A model generated the notes under the pieces. That model was not told the origin of the DNA, made no database searches, and saw only the letters and a list, made by a program, of their open reading frames with translations. Made by a program: the position numbers and the translations under genes. From Tethya wilhelma (lineage: Eukaryota > Porifera > Demospongiae > Tethyida > Tethyidae), in assembly GCA_964030475.1 (NCBI GenBank), contig CAXIPT010000002.1, positions 1,066,519 through 1,130,518 of the forward strand: DNA of 64,000 nucleotides, read 5' to 3'. Positions 48,637 through 59,671 of this stretch are shown here, in pieces (position 1 is the first letter of the stretch; each line of letters begins with the position of its first letter).

Positions 48637-48787
48637 ATATATTATAAGTGAATAGGTAGGTTTGAGTGTGTATAATATTATTTGTATGATTATTGTCATG
48701 ATGCAAGTGCATGAGATGTTGAATTGTTGATCATTAGTACATTCATGTGGTAGCAGAGGAGTCGACTCATCCCTTTCATTGTCTTCT

Positions 48788-51700
48788 TTAGGACTCACTT
48801 TGACTGTCACTCGTTGGAAGAAGTTGATAGTGGCAATCAAATTCATGTCCTGTAGATGTCAACTTCTGTAGTTCTATTGTAAGAGGATCTCCCAAATGAC
48901 CAGCTATTGGGATATGGGATGCAGGGTATTGAGGAGTTTGAGAAAAGCGGCTAGTTAACTTCCTGTGAATCAAATGATGAACTACATCATTGACTGGTTT
49001 GGATTCCATTTTGTCTTGATTAAGAGTTTTTTCATCTTGCAAATGATCGTTTGGTTCTGCAGTGCTGTGTACTTCGTCTGGATCTTCTGTATTATTTTCA
49101 ACTTGTTCATCTGTACAGGACATTGTATTGATGGGTTCTGGTAAAGCATTGATTTCAGTCTCACTAACTGGTTCTGGATCCATCTCGTCAGGAATCATCA
49201 GTGCAGCTGTTTCAGTCTGTTTCTGTCTTTTTTGCCCCCCTGGGCAAAATTTTTGAGCTACACTCTGGAACAGCCTCTTGAGAACAAACTGGTACACATG
49301 GTACATGAGGATGGCTAAAAATGTAGTAAATGCAATGCTAGTTGAAATGTAAGTGAACACGTTTTGATTGTCTTTGTTCTCTGTGATAAAAAAGGTGGAA
49401 ATGGTCAAAACCATGAGGTTCAAGAGTGAGATTGTCTCCAAAATTTCAGTAAGTCTACTTTTGTGTATCTCGGATTTGCTTTCAATTGTACGTTGAAAGG
49501 AAAAAAGTATTGCAGTCACCAAGGCAATGGAGTAAAGGTTGATGTGAGGATCTCCAAAAACATTCACAGCTGAAACAAGAAACAAGACAACACGAACTAA
49601 CAATAGCAGTCCAATCCAATAACGATGATCTTTGTTGTACGGATTGTGATAGGCATCTATGAAAGCAATGACTTTACCATTCCCAATGATCCATTTTAGG
49701 GGCCCTTTGGTCGGACAATAAACAAGCCACTGCCAACTAACTAGTATGAAAGTGTATGCTATTCCAATCATAGCTATTACAAGAGCTGTGATGAATAAGA
49801 GGATGTGCTTTCCACTAAGAAATGGTACATTAGCATCAACCAGCCATACCAATTCATGAGAACCATCAGAGTGTTGAATTGCTGTAAATGACAATGAAGC
49901 AATAATTGTGCGAAGGAGCTTTGCATAAGAGAGTAGAATAAGAGTAGCCAGTGTTGCTATTGGGTTCTTTCCAGTATAAAAGAGCCTTGTAAACTTGGTC
50001 GAGTAGTCACTAATGACGATAATAGCAACAACCAGAGAAATGACATAGAAAGGAAATGCAAATTGCAGCCATGTCTTTGCATAGCCATCCAGTCCATTAT
50101 AGAAACAGGTCTCAAATCCAAAGTCTAGATTAAGCCATGCTATGAAGATTGTATATATCTTTGTTACATCATGTGGAAAGAAAACGGCACGATTTACTAC
50201 AAAGATGTTGGCATAAAAGATCAGACCATTGATTGTTCCAACAGCTACCGTAAAGTTCAGCTCAAGAATAAAGGCAACAAGTACAATTCCAGCTATGACA
50301 AAGCCAATGAGTAGTGCAAGCCAGTTATTAGAACATGGTCTGCATTGTGAACTGCCAAGAGAGAGACTGAGACCATCCTCACAAGATCCACACAGTTTGC
50401 CAGATCGATTGTATGCACATAGTTTATTTGAACCATCATCAATATTTAAGTTGACAAAAACACTTTTAGTTGGTGGATGACAGTAGTCAAAGGGACAGTA
50501 CTTATGTAGTAAATAGCCTTGGTGATCTGTTTTGTTCACATAAGCAAACCAGGTGCTATGATCTCTCAAAACTGTTTCGCTGTTAATAGAACAGTTAGAA
50601 ACATATTCAGGATAGAGTATGGGATCACAAACACAGCGTAAATCAGTGTCTTTGAAACCAATTGGACAAGCTGTGATAAGTACTGTGAGACTTGCTGTGG
50701 ATATTCCTGCATTCATGCATGGACCATCAGCATAGAGATGTAACTTCTCAAAGTTGCGTGGAGAGAGAATGCTGTAGGATAAATCAGTGCAGCTTTCATC
50801 AGTCAGTTGAATAGATTGTCCCTCACCAAGTTTTGCTTTTGTTGAGACATAGGCATGTATTGTGCTGTTTGCTATTGTGTTGTTAATATGGTCAACTGCA
50901 ACTAGTGACACAGTAAATTTTTCTCCCTTTCTAACATATTTTATTTTGGGATGGTAACTGCAATCTGGTCGGTTGTCTTTACAGAAACAAACACGAACTG
51001 GATCAGATGATATAATTTTGGTTGAGTGGAAATCTTCTATTTCAAAATCTGTAATGTTGACAAGATAGGATATTGCACTTAATGAACTTTGAGTCAAATT
51101 TCTGTATGCTTGACTTTGAAATATTTCTGCGAAAGGACTTGCTCCACATCGGTCTAGTAGACCACCGTGGATGACACTTCCAGCTACTCTAGCTGTATTT
51201 TCAGTGAAGTAGTTATTTAGTATGTTTAACTTATCAGCCTGTTCTTCTCTAACTGGGAATTTGTAAAGGGCAAGACTTTGAAGAAAACATTCATTGGAGA
51301 CGGTGGTAGTCTCATCACTGAAAGGAGTGGCATAACAAGCAGCAAAGTTTGTGTCATCGACAACATACACAGCTCCTCCATAATCAGCAGTGTTGTTGGA
51401 TAAACGTAACACTGTCCACAATGGTAATGATCCTGAGAAACAATCTAGGAATGCTGTAGAAATGCTTTCATGACATTCAGGCTTTGTTTTAAGTAAGTAG
51501 ATTTTAGCACTTCCTTCTAAGCAGATGCCACCTCCTCTCTCAGCATGATTGCCAACGAGGTAAGTATGTGCTCCTTTGGTCAGTTTTATAGTTGAGCTGA
51601 TGGCATGAATGCCTCCACCTACATTGTCTCCAGTGTTTTTACAAATGATTATATTTGCCATAAAGTTCAGTTCACTCTGGTAAGCATAGATGCCTCCACC

Positions 51701-54160
51701 AGACAATAGTGCTGTGTTCTGCGATATGGTAACATTTCCATATGAAAAAAGTATGCTCTGTGTAGCTGATATAGCCCCACCTTGTATAGCTCTGTTGTAC
51801 ATTAGGTTGGTTCTACCGTTGAACCGTATCTCACTCTGAAAGCCAGTCACTGCACCTCCTTCTTGGGATGAAAGCTGTGAATTATTAATGAAATTGGTGT
51901 ATCCTATAAATGTCACTTCACTGGAGTAAACAAACAGTGATCCATGGTTGTTTGAAGCAGTGATGTTACCAGAAAGGTATAGTCTGCTTTGTACAACAAA
52001 CAATAAACCAGTTTTCGCTGTATTATTATGCAAATCAAGAGGTCCACTGCTTGTTAGAGTACAATTAACTAGATAAATTGCTGAACCTTCACCAGTCACT
52101 GTGTTGCTGTTGAATGTACAATTGATTATAGTTATGTGACTGAAGGTGACAATTAGTCCCCCACCAACCGCATCACGTCCAGTCACAGTGTTGCTATTTA
52201 ATGTACTATTAACAATAGTAGTGATAGATCTTGAATGGGCATATACTGCTCCACCAGCTGCACTAATACTGTCTCCAGTCACAGTGTTACCACTGAGTGT
52301 GCTATTGACTATTTTAATACTATCTCTTCCAGCCACTGCTCCACCAAGTGCATGATATCCAGTCACAATGACAGTGTTGTTGCTGAGTACACTATTGACT
52401 ATTTCTATAGGACTTGCGGCAGAACCATACACTGCTCCACCATAGGCTTGACCATGTCTCTTATTGAAATAGTTGCTGATATTTAAAACGTTGTAGTTGA
52501 GTGTACTAATGACTATTGTAATAGAACATTGAAAAGCATACACTGCTCCACCACTTCCATAATGTTCATAATGTCTAGTCACAGTCACTGTATTGTTGTT
52601 GAGTGTACTATTGATTATAATGATAGTACCTAAGTAGGCACCCACTGCTCCAGCACTAGCATATTCATCAGTATTGTTTCCAGTCACAGTGTTGTTGCTG
52701 AGTGTGCTACTGTTGATACAGATAAAAGATGTTGATTCAGCATACACTGCTCCACCAGCACCAATCACATAGTTGTTATTGAGTATACTGCCAACTATAG
52801 TGATGTAACGGCTTGATTGAGTGTACACGGCTCCACCAAGTCCATCATCTCCAGTCATAGCATTGCTGTTGAGCCTGCTATTGACTATACTGATAGGACT
52901 TGAGTCAGCATACACTGCTCCAGCATACACTCCTCCAGCATGCCCATTTTTATGTGCAGTCACAGTGTTGTTGCTGAGTGTACTATTGTCTATACTGATA
53001 GAAGTCCCTTTAACAAACACTGCTCCACCAGCTGTACATGTGTCACTGTAATAGCTGCTTACAGTCACACTGTTGTTGCTGAGTGTACAGCTGACAATAA
53101 TTATGTAAGGGCTTGACAAAATGTACACTGCTCCACCACCTCCTTCCACTCCAGTCACAGTGTTGCTGTTTAGTGTGCTGTTGCCAATAGTGATGTTACT
53201 TAACAAGCATTTCACTGCCCCACCAGCTCCGTACCCTCCATTCACAGTATTGTTGCTAAGTGTACTATTGTATATATTAATAGAAGTTGATTTAGCAAAA
53301 ACTGCTCCACCACCTGTGTAATAATCATATTCGCTATTCACAGTCACAATGTTGTTGTTTAGTGTACTATTGACAATAGTGATGTTACACAACAAACAAT
53401 CCACTGCTCCACCAGCTCCGTACCACCCAGTCACAGTGTTGTTGCTAAGTGTACTATTAGCTATAGTGATAGAACTGAGCTGTGCAAATACTGCTCCACC
53501 ACATGTAAACCCATTACCACCTCCAGTCTTAGTGCATGTGTTGTTGTTGAGTGTACTATCAGATATAGTGATACCAAACTGACTCTTATTGACAATAATT
53601 GCTCCACCTGCTCGACATCTCTTAGGGTAGTCGCTCCTTAATGTTTCTTTTCCTGTATTGGAAGTAAAACTGCTTCTCATAATGTTTGCAGTTGACACCT
53701 CATTCAACTCCAGACCAGTTCCATCCCGTCCCTGACCTAACAAACTGCAACCAACTAGTATAAATTGGTCAACTCTGGTAACCTCATTATTCACACACCC
53801 AAAGAGCACTAATCCTCTCATTTTAACAATATCAATAGACTCATAGATGAACCTAGCTGACTGATTACAAGTAACTGATGTATCAGAGTGGGAGGTTGTG
53901 TTGGACTCAACAGACAAGAATGTAATGTATTGAATGGCAAGTTCCATGTCAAGGCTGTGGTTCCCAGGTAGCAGGGTAAGGATGGTGTTGGAGGCAAAGT
54001 AGTTGCTTGGTTTGTTAGCATACTGGGAAAGAGTGAAGCAAGGTGCAACTTCTCCATCAGAACATGGGGTACTTGATGATGGTGTGACATAGTATACCTT
54101 AGCTGATACTACCACCAACAAAGCCACCAATGGAGTCACTTTGACAAGAAAGCCTTCCAT
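48788..54160 (-). CDS. Giant single-exon beta-helix multi-span membrane protein
   Basis: A 5.4-kb ORF with no introns. I take Met at 54160 as start (not 54199) because MEGFLVKVTPLVALLVVVSA is a signal peptide; product about 1790 residues. Residues 150-900 are a right-handed beta-helix of some 25 turns with the motif xITIxNSTLxxNTVTG plus GGAVYA, like polymorphic-outer-membrane/pectate-lyase repeats. A Cys-rich stem follows (CPIGF...CVCDP, LCGSCEDGL, CRPC), then eight or nine membrane spans (about 1280-1620) and an acidic Glu/Pro/Thr-rich cytoplasmic tail of about 150. The membrane half is related to the 602-residue gene at 1271-3079. Sequons are abundant. Likely a surface receptor or adhesion protein; ligand unknown. 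A DR1-like aggtcaaagttca lies 280 bp upstream (54439-54451). Confidence 0.85.
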   Translation of the reverse strand: MEGFLVKVTPLVALLVVVSAKVYYVTPSSSTPCSDGEVAPCFTLSQYANKPSNYFASNTILTLLPGNHSLDMELAIQYITFLSVESNTTSHSDTSVTCNQSARFIYESIDIVKMRGLVLFGCVNNEVTRVDQFILVGCSLLGQGRDGTGLELNEVSTANIMRSSFTSNTGKETLRSDYPKRCRAGGAIIVNKSQFGITISDSTLNNNTCTKTGGGNGFTCGGAVFAQLSSITIANSTLSNNTVTGWYGAGGAVDCLLCNITIVNSTLNNNIVTVNSEYDYYTGGGAVFAKSTSINIYNSTLSNNTVNGGYGAGGAVKCLLSNITIGNSTLNSNTVTGVEGGGGAVYILSSPYIIIVSCTLSNNSVTVSSYYSDTCTAGGAVFVKGTSISIDNSTLSNNTVTAHKNGHAGGVYAGAVYADSSPISIVNSRLNSNAMTGDDGLGGAVYTQSSRYITIVGSILNNNYVIGAGGAVYAESTSFICINSSTLSNNTVTGNNTDEYASAGAVGAYLGTIIIINSTLNNNTVTVTRHYEHYGSGGAVYAFQCSITIVISTLNYNVLNISNYFNKRHGQAYGGAVYGSAASPIEIVNSVLSNNTVIVTGYHALGGAVAGRDSIKIVNSTLSGNTVTGDSISAAGGAVYAHSRSITTIVNSTLNSNTVTGRDAVGGGLIVTFSHITIINCTFNSNTVTGEGSAIYLVNCTLTSSGPLDLHNNTAKTGLLFVVQSRLYLSGNITASNNHGSLFVYSSEVTFIGYTNFINNSQLSSQEGGAVTGFQSEIRFNGRTNLMYNRAIQGGAISATQSILFSYGNVTISQNTALLSGGGIYAYQSELNFMANIIICKNTGDNVGGGIHAISSTIKLTKGAHTYLVGNHAERGGGICLEGSAKIYLLKTKPECHESISTAFLDCFSGSLPLWTVLRLSNNTADYGGAVYVVDDTNFAACYATPFSDETTTVSNECFLQSLALYKFPVREEQADKLNILNNYFTENTARVAGSVIHGGLLDRCGASPFAEIFQSQAYRNLTQSSLSAISYLVNITDFEIEDFHSTKIISSDPVRVCFCKDNRPDCSYHPKIKYVRKGEKFTVSLVAVDHINNTIANSTIHAYVSTKAKLGEGQSIQLTDESCTDLSYSILSPRNFEKLHLYADGPCMNAGISTASLTVLITACPIGFKDTDLRCVCDPILYPEYVSNCSINSETVLRDHSTWFAYVNKTDHQGYLLHKYCPFDYCHPPTKSVFVNLNIDDGSNKLCAYNRSGKLCGSCEDGLSLSLGSSQCRPCSNNWLALLIGFVIAGIVLVAFILELNFTVAVGTINGLIFYANIFVVNRAVFFPHDVTKIYTIFIAWLNLDFGFETCFYNGLDGYAKTWLQFAFPFYVISLVVAIIVISDYSTKFTRLFYTGKNPIATLATLILLSYAKLLRTIIASLSFTAIQHSDGSHELVWLVDANVPFLSGKHILLFITALVIAMIGIAYTFILVSWQWLVYCPTKGPLKWIIGNGKVIAFIDAYHNPYNKDHRYWIGLLLLVRVVLFLVSAVNVFGDPHINLYSIALVTAILFSFQRTIESKSEIHKSRLTEILETISLLNLMVLTISTFFITENKDNQNVFTYISTSIAFTTFLAILMYHVYQFVLKRLFQSVAQKFCPGGQKRQKQTETAALMIPDEMDPEPVSETEINALPEPINTMSCTDEQVENNTEDPDEVHSTAEPNDHLQDEKTLNQDKMESKPVNDVVHHLIHRKLTSRFSQTPQYPASHIPIAGHLGDPLTIELQKLTSTGHEFDCHYQLLPTSDSQSES

Positions 54161-54283
54161 GAATATGATGTGTGGATCAATTCCTAGTAAAATTGCCAAA
54201 TAAATATTTTTACCCTAAGTTTTAAGGTTTTTGTTGTATTGCAGGAAATGCAGTCTCAACTCTCATGCCACATATTTTAAAAA

Positions 54284-54556
54284 CATATCCGCTGTACTAA
54301 CTGTGACCCGCGACCAGGATCAAGATGCGATCAAGGGGTCAAAGCAACAAAAATTGGCCCCATCAAGGGTCAAAAGAGCTCTACTACTCACTTTCGATCA
54401 ACGGTCAAACATCATTAGCTGCAAATAGCACGTTTTGTAGGTCAAAGTTCAAATTTATCACAATCAAAGTACGTAGTGAAATCAAGGGTCAAGCCTTAAA
54501 AATTGGACGGATCAAATTTTGATCCCAGTTGCGGGTGATAGTACAGCGAATATGGT
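54284..54556. mobile_element. MITE with ggtcaaa-rich interior
   Basis: acatatccgctgtac at the left and gtacagcgaatatgg at the right are inverted ends, with ctgtgacccgcgacc / gttgcgggtgat continuing the pairing. Several ggtcaaa copies lie inside. 273 bp, just upstream of the giant membrane gene. Confidence 0.65.
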
Positions 54557-54849
54557 CGTGACCACCCCTTGATTGTGCAATAATGCATAATAGATGATTT
54601 TGAGATTTAAAAATAATACATAGTTACTATTATATTATAATACATTGCGGGGTCTTACCAGTATGATAATCATGTATATACCCTCATAAACACAGTATTC
54701 TGATGGCTTCACACTTGTATGGACATCACCTTTAGATCAGAAATCAATGGGTCCAGTACACTGGTCCGGCAGTAGTTATAGTTATGCCCACTCAGAAGTA
54801 TATTAATTTATGTACGTAGCTGCACAGACTTAGGATCATCAGAATGCTT

Positions 54850-55200
54850 CAACTGAACAAATCAAATGAATTTATACAAAGGAACTTTAAGAAAAAATTT
54901 AGAATAAATAATCTGTTTACAGAAAATGTATAAAACTTGTAAATACTGCTACTATAAACATTTCATTGTGCAGTTGTGTTTCCCAAAAGAATTTTGCACT
55001 TAAGAGAAAAAAACCACAAAATTATAACTCCCAAGAACAATAATTAATTTTTAAAAGTTTCCTAAGTAAGAAGAGGACAAAACAAAGCAAAACATTCTTA
55101 CAACAATAATAATATAATTTCTTGCTTTCCTCTTTGGGAAATAAGTGATATGAAATCTATGCCTCATTGTTTGCACAACACACATAATATTATGGTGTGT
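54850..55200 (+). repeat. Segment X, copy 1
   Basis: About 330 bp (atttatacaaaggaacttta ... gtttgcacaacacacata), repeated at 57779-58095 and 58885-59165 in the same orientation with moderate divergence. Noncoding. Confidence 0.75.
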
Positions 55201-55229
55201 TATCAGTGTCAAAATTAAGGTGACTATAT

Positions 55230-55490
55230 ATATGATTCTTGTCAATGAGGGTGTGAATGATTCACATGAGGGTGTACAAAAATCTCATGAGGGTGTGCAA
55301 GAAAGTCATGATGATGTCTAAGAATCTCATGAGGGTGTGCAGGAATTTTATGAGAGTTTGCAAGAATTTTATGAGGGTGTGCAGGAACATTATGAGGGTG
55401 TCCAAGAATCAAATGAAGGTGTCCAAGAATCATATTTGGGTGTACAAGAATCTAATGAGGGTGTGCTATCTGGTAATTGACCTTTGAATC
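55230..55490 (+). repeat. Minisatellite, about 24-bp unit (forward)
   Basis: About eight imperfect units of the type aatctcatgagggtgtgcaag. Its inverse complement, including the flank aattaaggtgactat...gattcttgtcaatgagggtg, occurs at 57395-57590. Confidence 0.85.
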
Positions 55491-55701
55491 TATAGCTGCT
55501 AAGCCAATGTCAGACCCGGGCCCTCAAGGCGAATGTTGAACTTAATTTTGGCCCTGATGAGCTTCTATGTACCAAGTCAGCAGTGAGTTGGGTGGTTATA
55601 CTAGAGTGCAAATGTAGCTATAGAGAGCTGCTCATGTTCCAGTTGCTGATAATGTTACCTGCTGAGAGGCAATAAAAATAATGCAGACTAATACCTATTG
55701 T

Positions 55702-56642
55702 ACAAGTAGTAAATATTTTATAAAAATTAGAAGTGTAGGAATGGGCAGTGCGGTAAAAAGCAAAGAAACAAGACAAGTCTCTAAATTTTGGCACATGACT
55801 ACTTCATTTTTATGAGTCAAGTTATAAATGTCACTTGTTTGGCTCATGAGTCAATGCAAGCAATCTCTTGACTAATTTGGATGAAATAACAAGCATGTAG
55901 AATGTAGGTGCACAGTAACGTTTGAGAGTTGGGGGAAAAAATGAAGTAGTCATGTGCCGAAATTGAGAGACTTGTCTTGTTTCTTTCCTTTTTGCCGCAC
56001 TGCCCATTCCTACAATCCTCATTTTATAAAATTTTTACTACTTGTTCATTCACTTTTTTAAACACTAAAGTGCTTAACTGCATAGAGACAATCACACAGC
56101 AGAGAATAGTCAGTCTCTTAGACTACAAAAAGCAGACATATACATTTGATGCGCATACACATTATAGGCACACAAACAACATGGTCTGTTGACAACTTTT
56201 ACCTACATCAAAATGGCTAAATAAAAAGTACTGTAACAGTATTCTATATCAAGAGTTTGAAAGCTGCCTAGATTTTGTTTGCTGCCTTTTTGCCAGTAGA
56301 CAAGTCGAAAAGGTCTTACTACAGATAAACTGAAGTCTCACTATATAGTCAAAGTTGGCTCAATACCTTTTGTTTGTCTGGAAATCGCGTTCAAGTAAGT
56401 CAGTTAGGAAGAAGGAAGAAAGGAGAAAACAAAATTGCACTCTTGTGGCTTCTCGCCAGAGTACCCTAGAAACTTTCTGCCAGTTTTGTTGGTTAATACA
56501 GTAAGCAAACTGTCTGTGGGAGGCTATTAAATGAAGTTAAAGGCATAGCTTTCTTTCCTTGAGAGTTTATAAGCATGAACATTTGTACTGTGTCAATGAG
56601 ACAGTTGGCCCATTCCTACTGTACGTACTACTGTACGTATGA
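55702..56642 (-). mobile_element. Composite repeat R1, inverted copy
   Basis: Foldback 55702-56045 first, then the outer part ending gtactactgtacgtatga. Arms carry the gcaaagaaacaagacaagtc variant also seen at 61.5 kb. Confidence 0.85.
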
Positions 56643-56644
56643 TA

Positions 56645-57179
56645 GTCTCAGCCATGCATTGTCAACAAGCTTATGAGGATAGGTATTATGGCATACATGT
56701 ATGGTTATATTGCAGCACTAAAGGACAACTTAATTTATAAGTCAAACTTGATTAATATCTGATGGCAAAAAAACAGTATGGGTATGTACATACAAAGCTG
56801 AGTGATTCAGGTTACATGGTATAATTATATGCACCTTAGAAAATTTATCCTAAATGTTCAATTCTATTTAGCCCCTCCTGAGTGTATATATATATGTGTT
56901 GCTTGAACTTGGGAAATCATAATTATTCAAGCAACAAAATAAACTGATACAATACTAAACTCATTTCTTGCCTTGCATAGGAAGTTTACCTTACAAGCAA
57001 TTTTTATTGGATCGAGTAAATCATGATCATACAAAGAGATCAACCATGCAAATATCATACTGCTTATATATAATGTCATGTAGTCTAGTAGAAGCCCACC
57101 AGGGTCAAAGGTTTAACTTTTGCAGGTTCAAAGGTCACCCATCTACTGGAACATACACTCCCTAGAGGAGGTACAATAG
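56645..57179. other. Spacer with DR1-like sites
   Basis: No gene recognised. gggtcaaaggttt (57102-57114) and ggttcaaaggtca (57125-57137) are adjacent DR1-type repeats; a further ggttcaaaggtca lies at 57355-57367. Confidence 0.4.
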
Positions 57180-57312
57180 CCATGTGTCATGCTAGGCTGG
57201 CATTTTTAGTGCACGTGTAATTATTGCCCATACAATTTGCACGTGACACTAGGAGCTTAAGCTAGTACTAAAATGATCAAATGTGGTAAAAATGCCAGCT
57301 CAGCATGACACA
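57180..57312. mobile_element. Small foldback element
   Basis: catgtgtcatgctaggctgg with catttttag at the left is inverted at the right (aaatgccagctcagcatgac, acacgg). Arms are about 30 bp and the loop about 70 bp. Confidence 0.6.
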
Positions 57313-57394
57313 CGGTTGTCATACATCTTCTGGTACACTCCTATAACTTTTGTAGGTTCAAAGGTCATCTACAGGAAAGTACACTCCTGCACAC

Positions 57395-57590
57395 TCTCAT
57401 TAGATTCTCAGTACATACTCATAATGTTCCTGCACACCCTTATGAAATTCTTGAAAACTCTCATAAAATTCCTGCACACTCTCATGAGATTGTTAGACAC
57501 CATCATGACTTTCTTGCACACGTGCTCATGAGATTCAAGTTTGTACACCCTCATTGACAAGAATCATAGTCACCCTAATTTTGACACTGA
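57395..57590 (-). repeat. Minisatellite, about 24-bp unit (inverted)
   Basis: cctgcacaccctcatgagat-type units, the inverse of 55230-55490, followed by the inverse of its flank (cattgacaagaatcatagtc). Confidence 0.85.
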
Positions 57591-57594
57591 TAAA

Positions 57595-57669
57595 CACAAG
57601 ACACACATACATGCATGCACAAACACACACATGTACTCTCACACACACATGTACTCTCACACACACATA

Positions 57670-57706
<37 letters not shown>
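57595..57706. repeat. (ACAC/CTCT)n microsatellite
   Basis: acacacatgtactctc units and a (TC)n run. Shorter relatives at 58070-58125 and 59145-59195 follow segment X copies 2 and 3. Confidence 0.85.
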
Positions 57707-57707
<1 letters not shown>

Positions 57708-57778
57708 CTCAGCAGCGTCAAACACCTCCAGCTTTCCAACCTGTTGCAGAAAACAACCGAACAAATGAAATGAGTTTA

Positions 57779-58095
57779 TGAATTAATACAAAGGAACTTT
57801 AAGAAAAAATAATTTAGAATAAATATTCTGTTTACACAACATGTATAAACCTTGTCTAAATACTGCTACTTTAACATTTCATTGTACAGTTGTGTTTCCC
57901 AAAATAGTTTTGCGCTCAAGAGAAAAACCTCCCAAGAACAATTAAAGTGACTGAAAAAGAAGACAAAAGAAAGCAACATACTCTTACAATAATAAGATCA
58001 TAATCATTGTATAATTTCCTGCTTTCCTTTTTGGGAAATAAATGATGTGAAATCTATGCATCATTGTTTGCACAACACACATGCATGCACAAACA
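57779..58095 (+). repeat. Segment X, copy 2
   Basis: Same landmarks as copy 1: tacaaaggaactttaag, tgtacagttgtgtttccc, gcacaacacaca. Followed by ctctctcag then acacctccagctttccaac, also present at 57721 and 59205. Confidence 0.75.
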
Positions 58096-58199
58096 CACAC
58101 ATGTACTCTCTCTCTCTCTTTCTCTCTCAGCAGTAGTTTCAGCCTCAAACACCTCCAGCTTTCCAACCTGCTGCAGAAAACAACTGAACAAATGAAATG

Positions 58200-58884
58200 A
58201 GCTTATGAATTTATACAAAGGAACTTCAAGAAAAAATTTAGAATAACTATAGTGACAATGTTTAAACATCAAAGTCGTTATCATTGCTATGTAGTAAATT
58301 TAATGATTAAGATAATGCAAATTTCATCAATAGTTAACACACATAAAAATATGAAAGCTAAATAATCAAAATCTAGAACAAATGAACTAAAACTTGAAAA
58401 AGTATACAGCACGATACACTAAGCAGCATGATCCAATTGCTAGTTCTCAAGAACTGACAGACAGGTGTATGTGCTAGTATAGGAGCCAGCAGTACTATAT
58501 GTCTGTTCTTTTTTGCCTCTTTTCTCTACTCAGTTGTGCAGGTAGTCTTCATGCAGCCCCTCTAATTTTTGGTCTGTCTGATGATTGGCTCAGTTCAAGG
58601 TCTTTTAACTAAAAGAATGGGCACCAACTCGGCAAGAATTTAAGTTTACTTTCTTTTCAGCTCTAGCAGCAGCTTTCTCAGTCACTCACTGATCAAAGTT
58701 CTCTGATCTCTGAAGTGCAAAATCGCGATGAACACGTGGACCTACGCACATGTGCTGTAAAGGTGCACAGGCAATGATCGTCATAAGTATAACCTACATT
58801 TAAACAGAGGATGTACGCCAGACTATATAATATGTAGAAAATTTCGCCGTTCATTACACTAGTGTGGGGCTCGTTCCAGCTTGC
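58200..58884. other. Spacer, nothing recognised
   Basis: A partial repeat of the first part of segment X (58198-58245), then unique sequence without a supported gene. Confidence 0.4.
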
Positions 58885-59165
58885 CCCAAATATTCTGTTT
58901 ACACAACATGTATAAACCTTGTATAAATACTTCTACAAACACTTCATTGTACAGTTGTGTTTCTCAAAATAATTTTGCGCTCAAAAGAAAAACAAAAATT
59001 ATTACTCCCGAGAACAATTAATAGTTACCAAAAAAGAAAACAAAACGAAGCAAAACATTCTTACAATAATAAGATTATAATTATATAATTTCCTGCTTTC
59101 TTCTTTGGGAAATAAATGATGTGAAATCTGTTGTTTGCACAACACACATTCATGCATGCATGCAC
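58885..59165 (+). repeat. Segment X, copy 3
   Basis: Begins at aatattctgtttacacaaca and lacks the first part of the unit. Ends with gcacaacacacattcatgca. Confidence 0.75.
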
Positions 59166-59671
59166 AAACACACATGTACACTCTCCCTCTCTCAGCCTCA
59201 AGCACCTCCAGCTTTCCAACCTGCTTCCTATAACAGACTATCACTTTGTTTTGCTTTTAGGTATGCTGCATTTGACACTTGTCAATGAGCAGTCGATTAT
59301 TATTGTTGCAAGTGGAATCTTTCAGGAGGGAGATAACATTATAATTAGTAGCATGCTGCTTGGCTAAGCATTTGTATATAAAGCCATGGAACTATTATGG
59401 ATGCTATATATTGAGTGCACTAAATAAGATACCAATTTTGCTTTCTATAGAAGGTACTTTAAAAAATTTTAATGGAATTAAAGGGGGCTGACATGCAAAC
59501 TGTCCTCCCCACCAAAATGTAGTTTAAGTGGTATATTACAGGGAAAATAGTCAAAAAAAAAAACTTGCAGAATTTAAGGTGGGTTGAATCCACCAGGAAA
59601 GGCAAATTTTTGTATTTCTTGTTTGGGTGGAGCTACTACGTCCTCTTCGCTTTATAGTATATAGCTAACTA

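Noticed and set aside
54161..54199. Upstream Met of the giant membrane ORF
   Set aside because: It would put 13 residues before an obvious signal peptide that starts at the next Met (54160).
55230..55490. CRISPR-like array of spaced repeats
   Set aside because: The units are contiguous, imperfect and lack unique spacers of constant size; this is a minisatellite in a eukaryotic genome.
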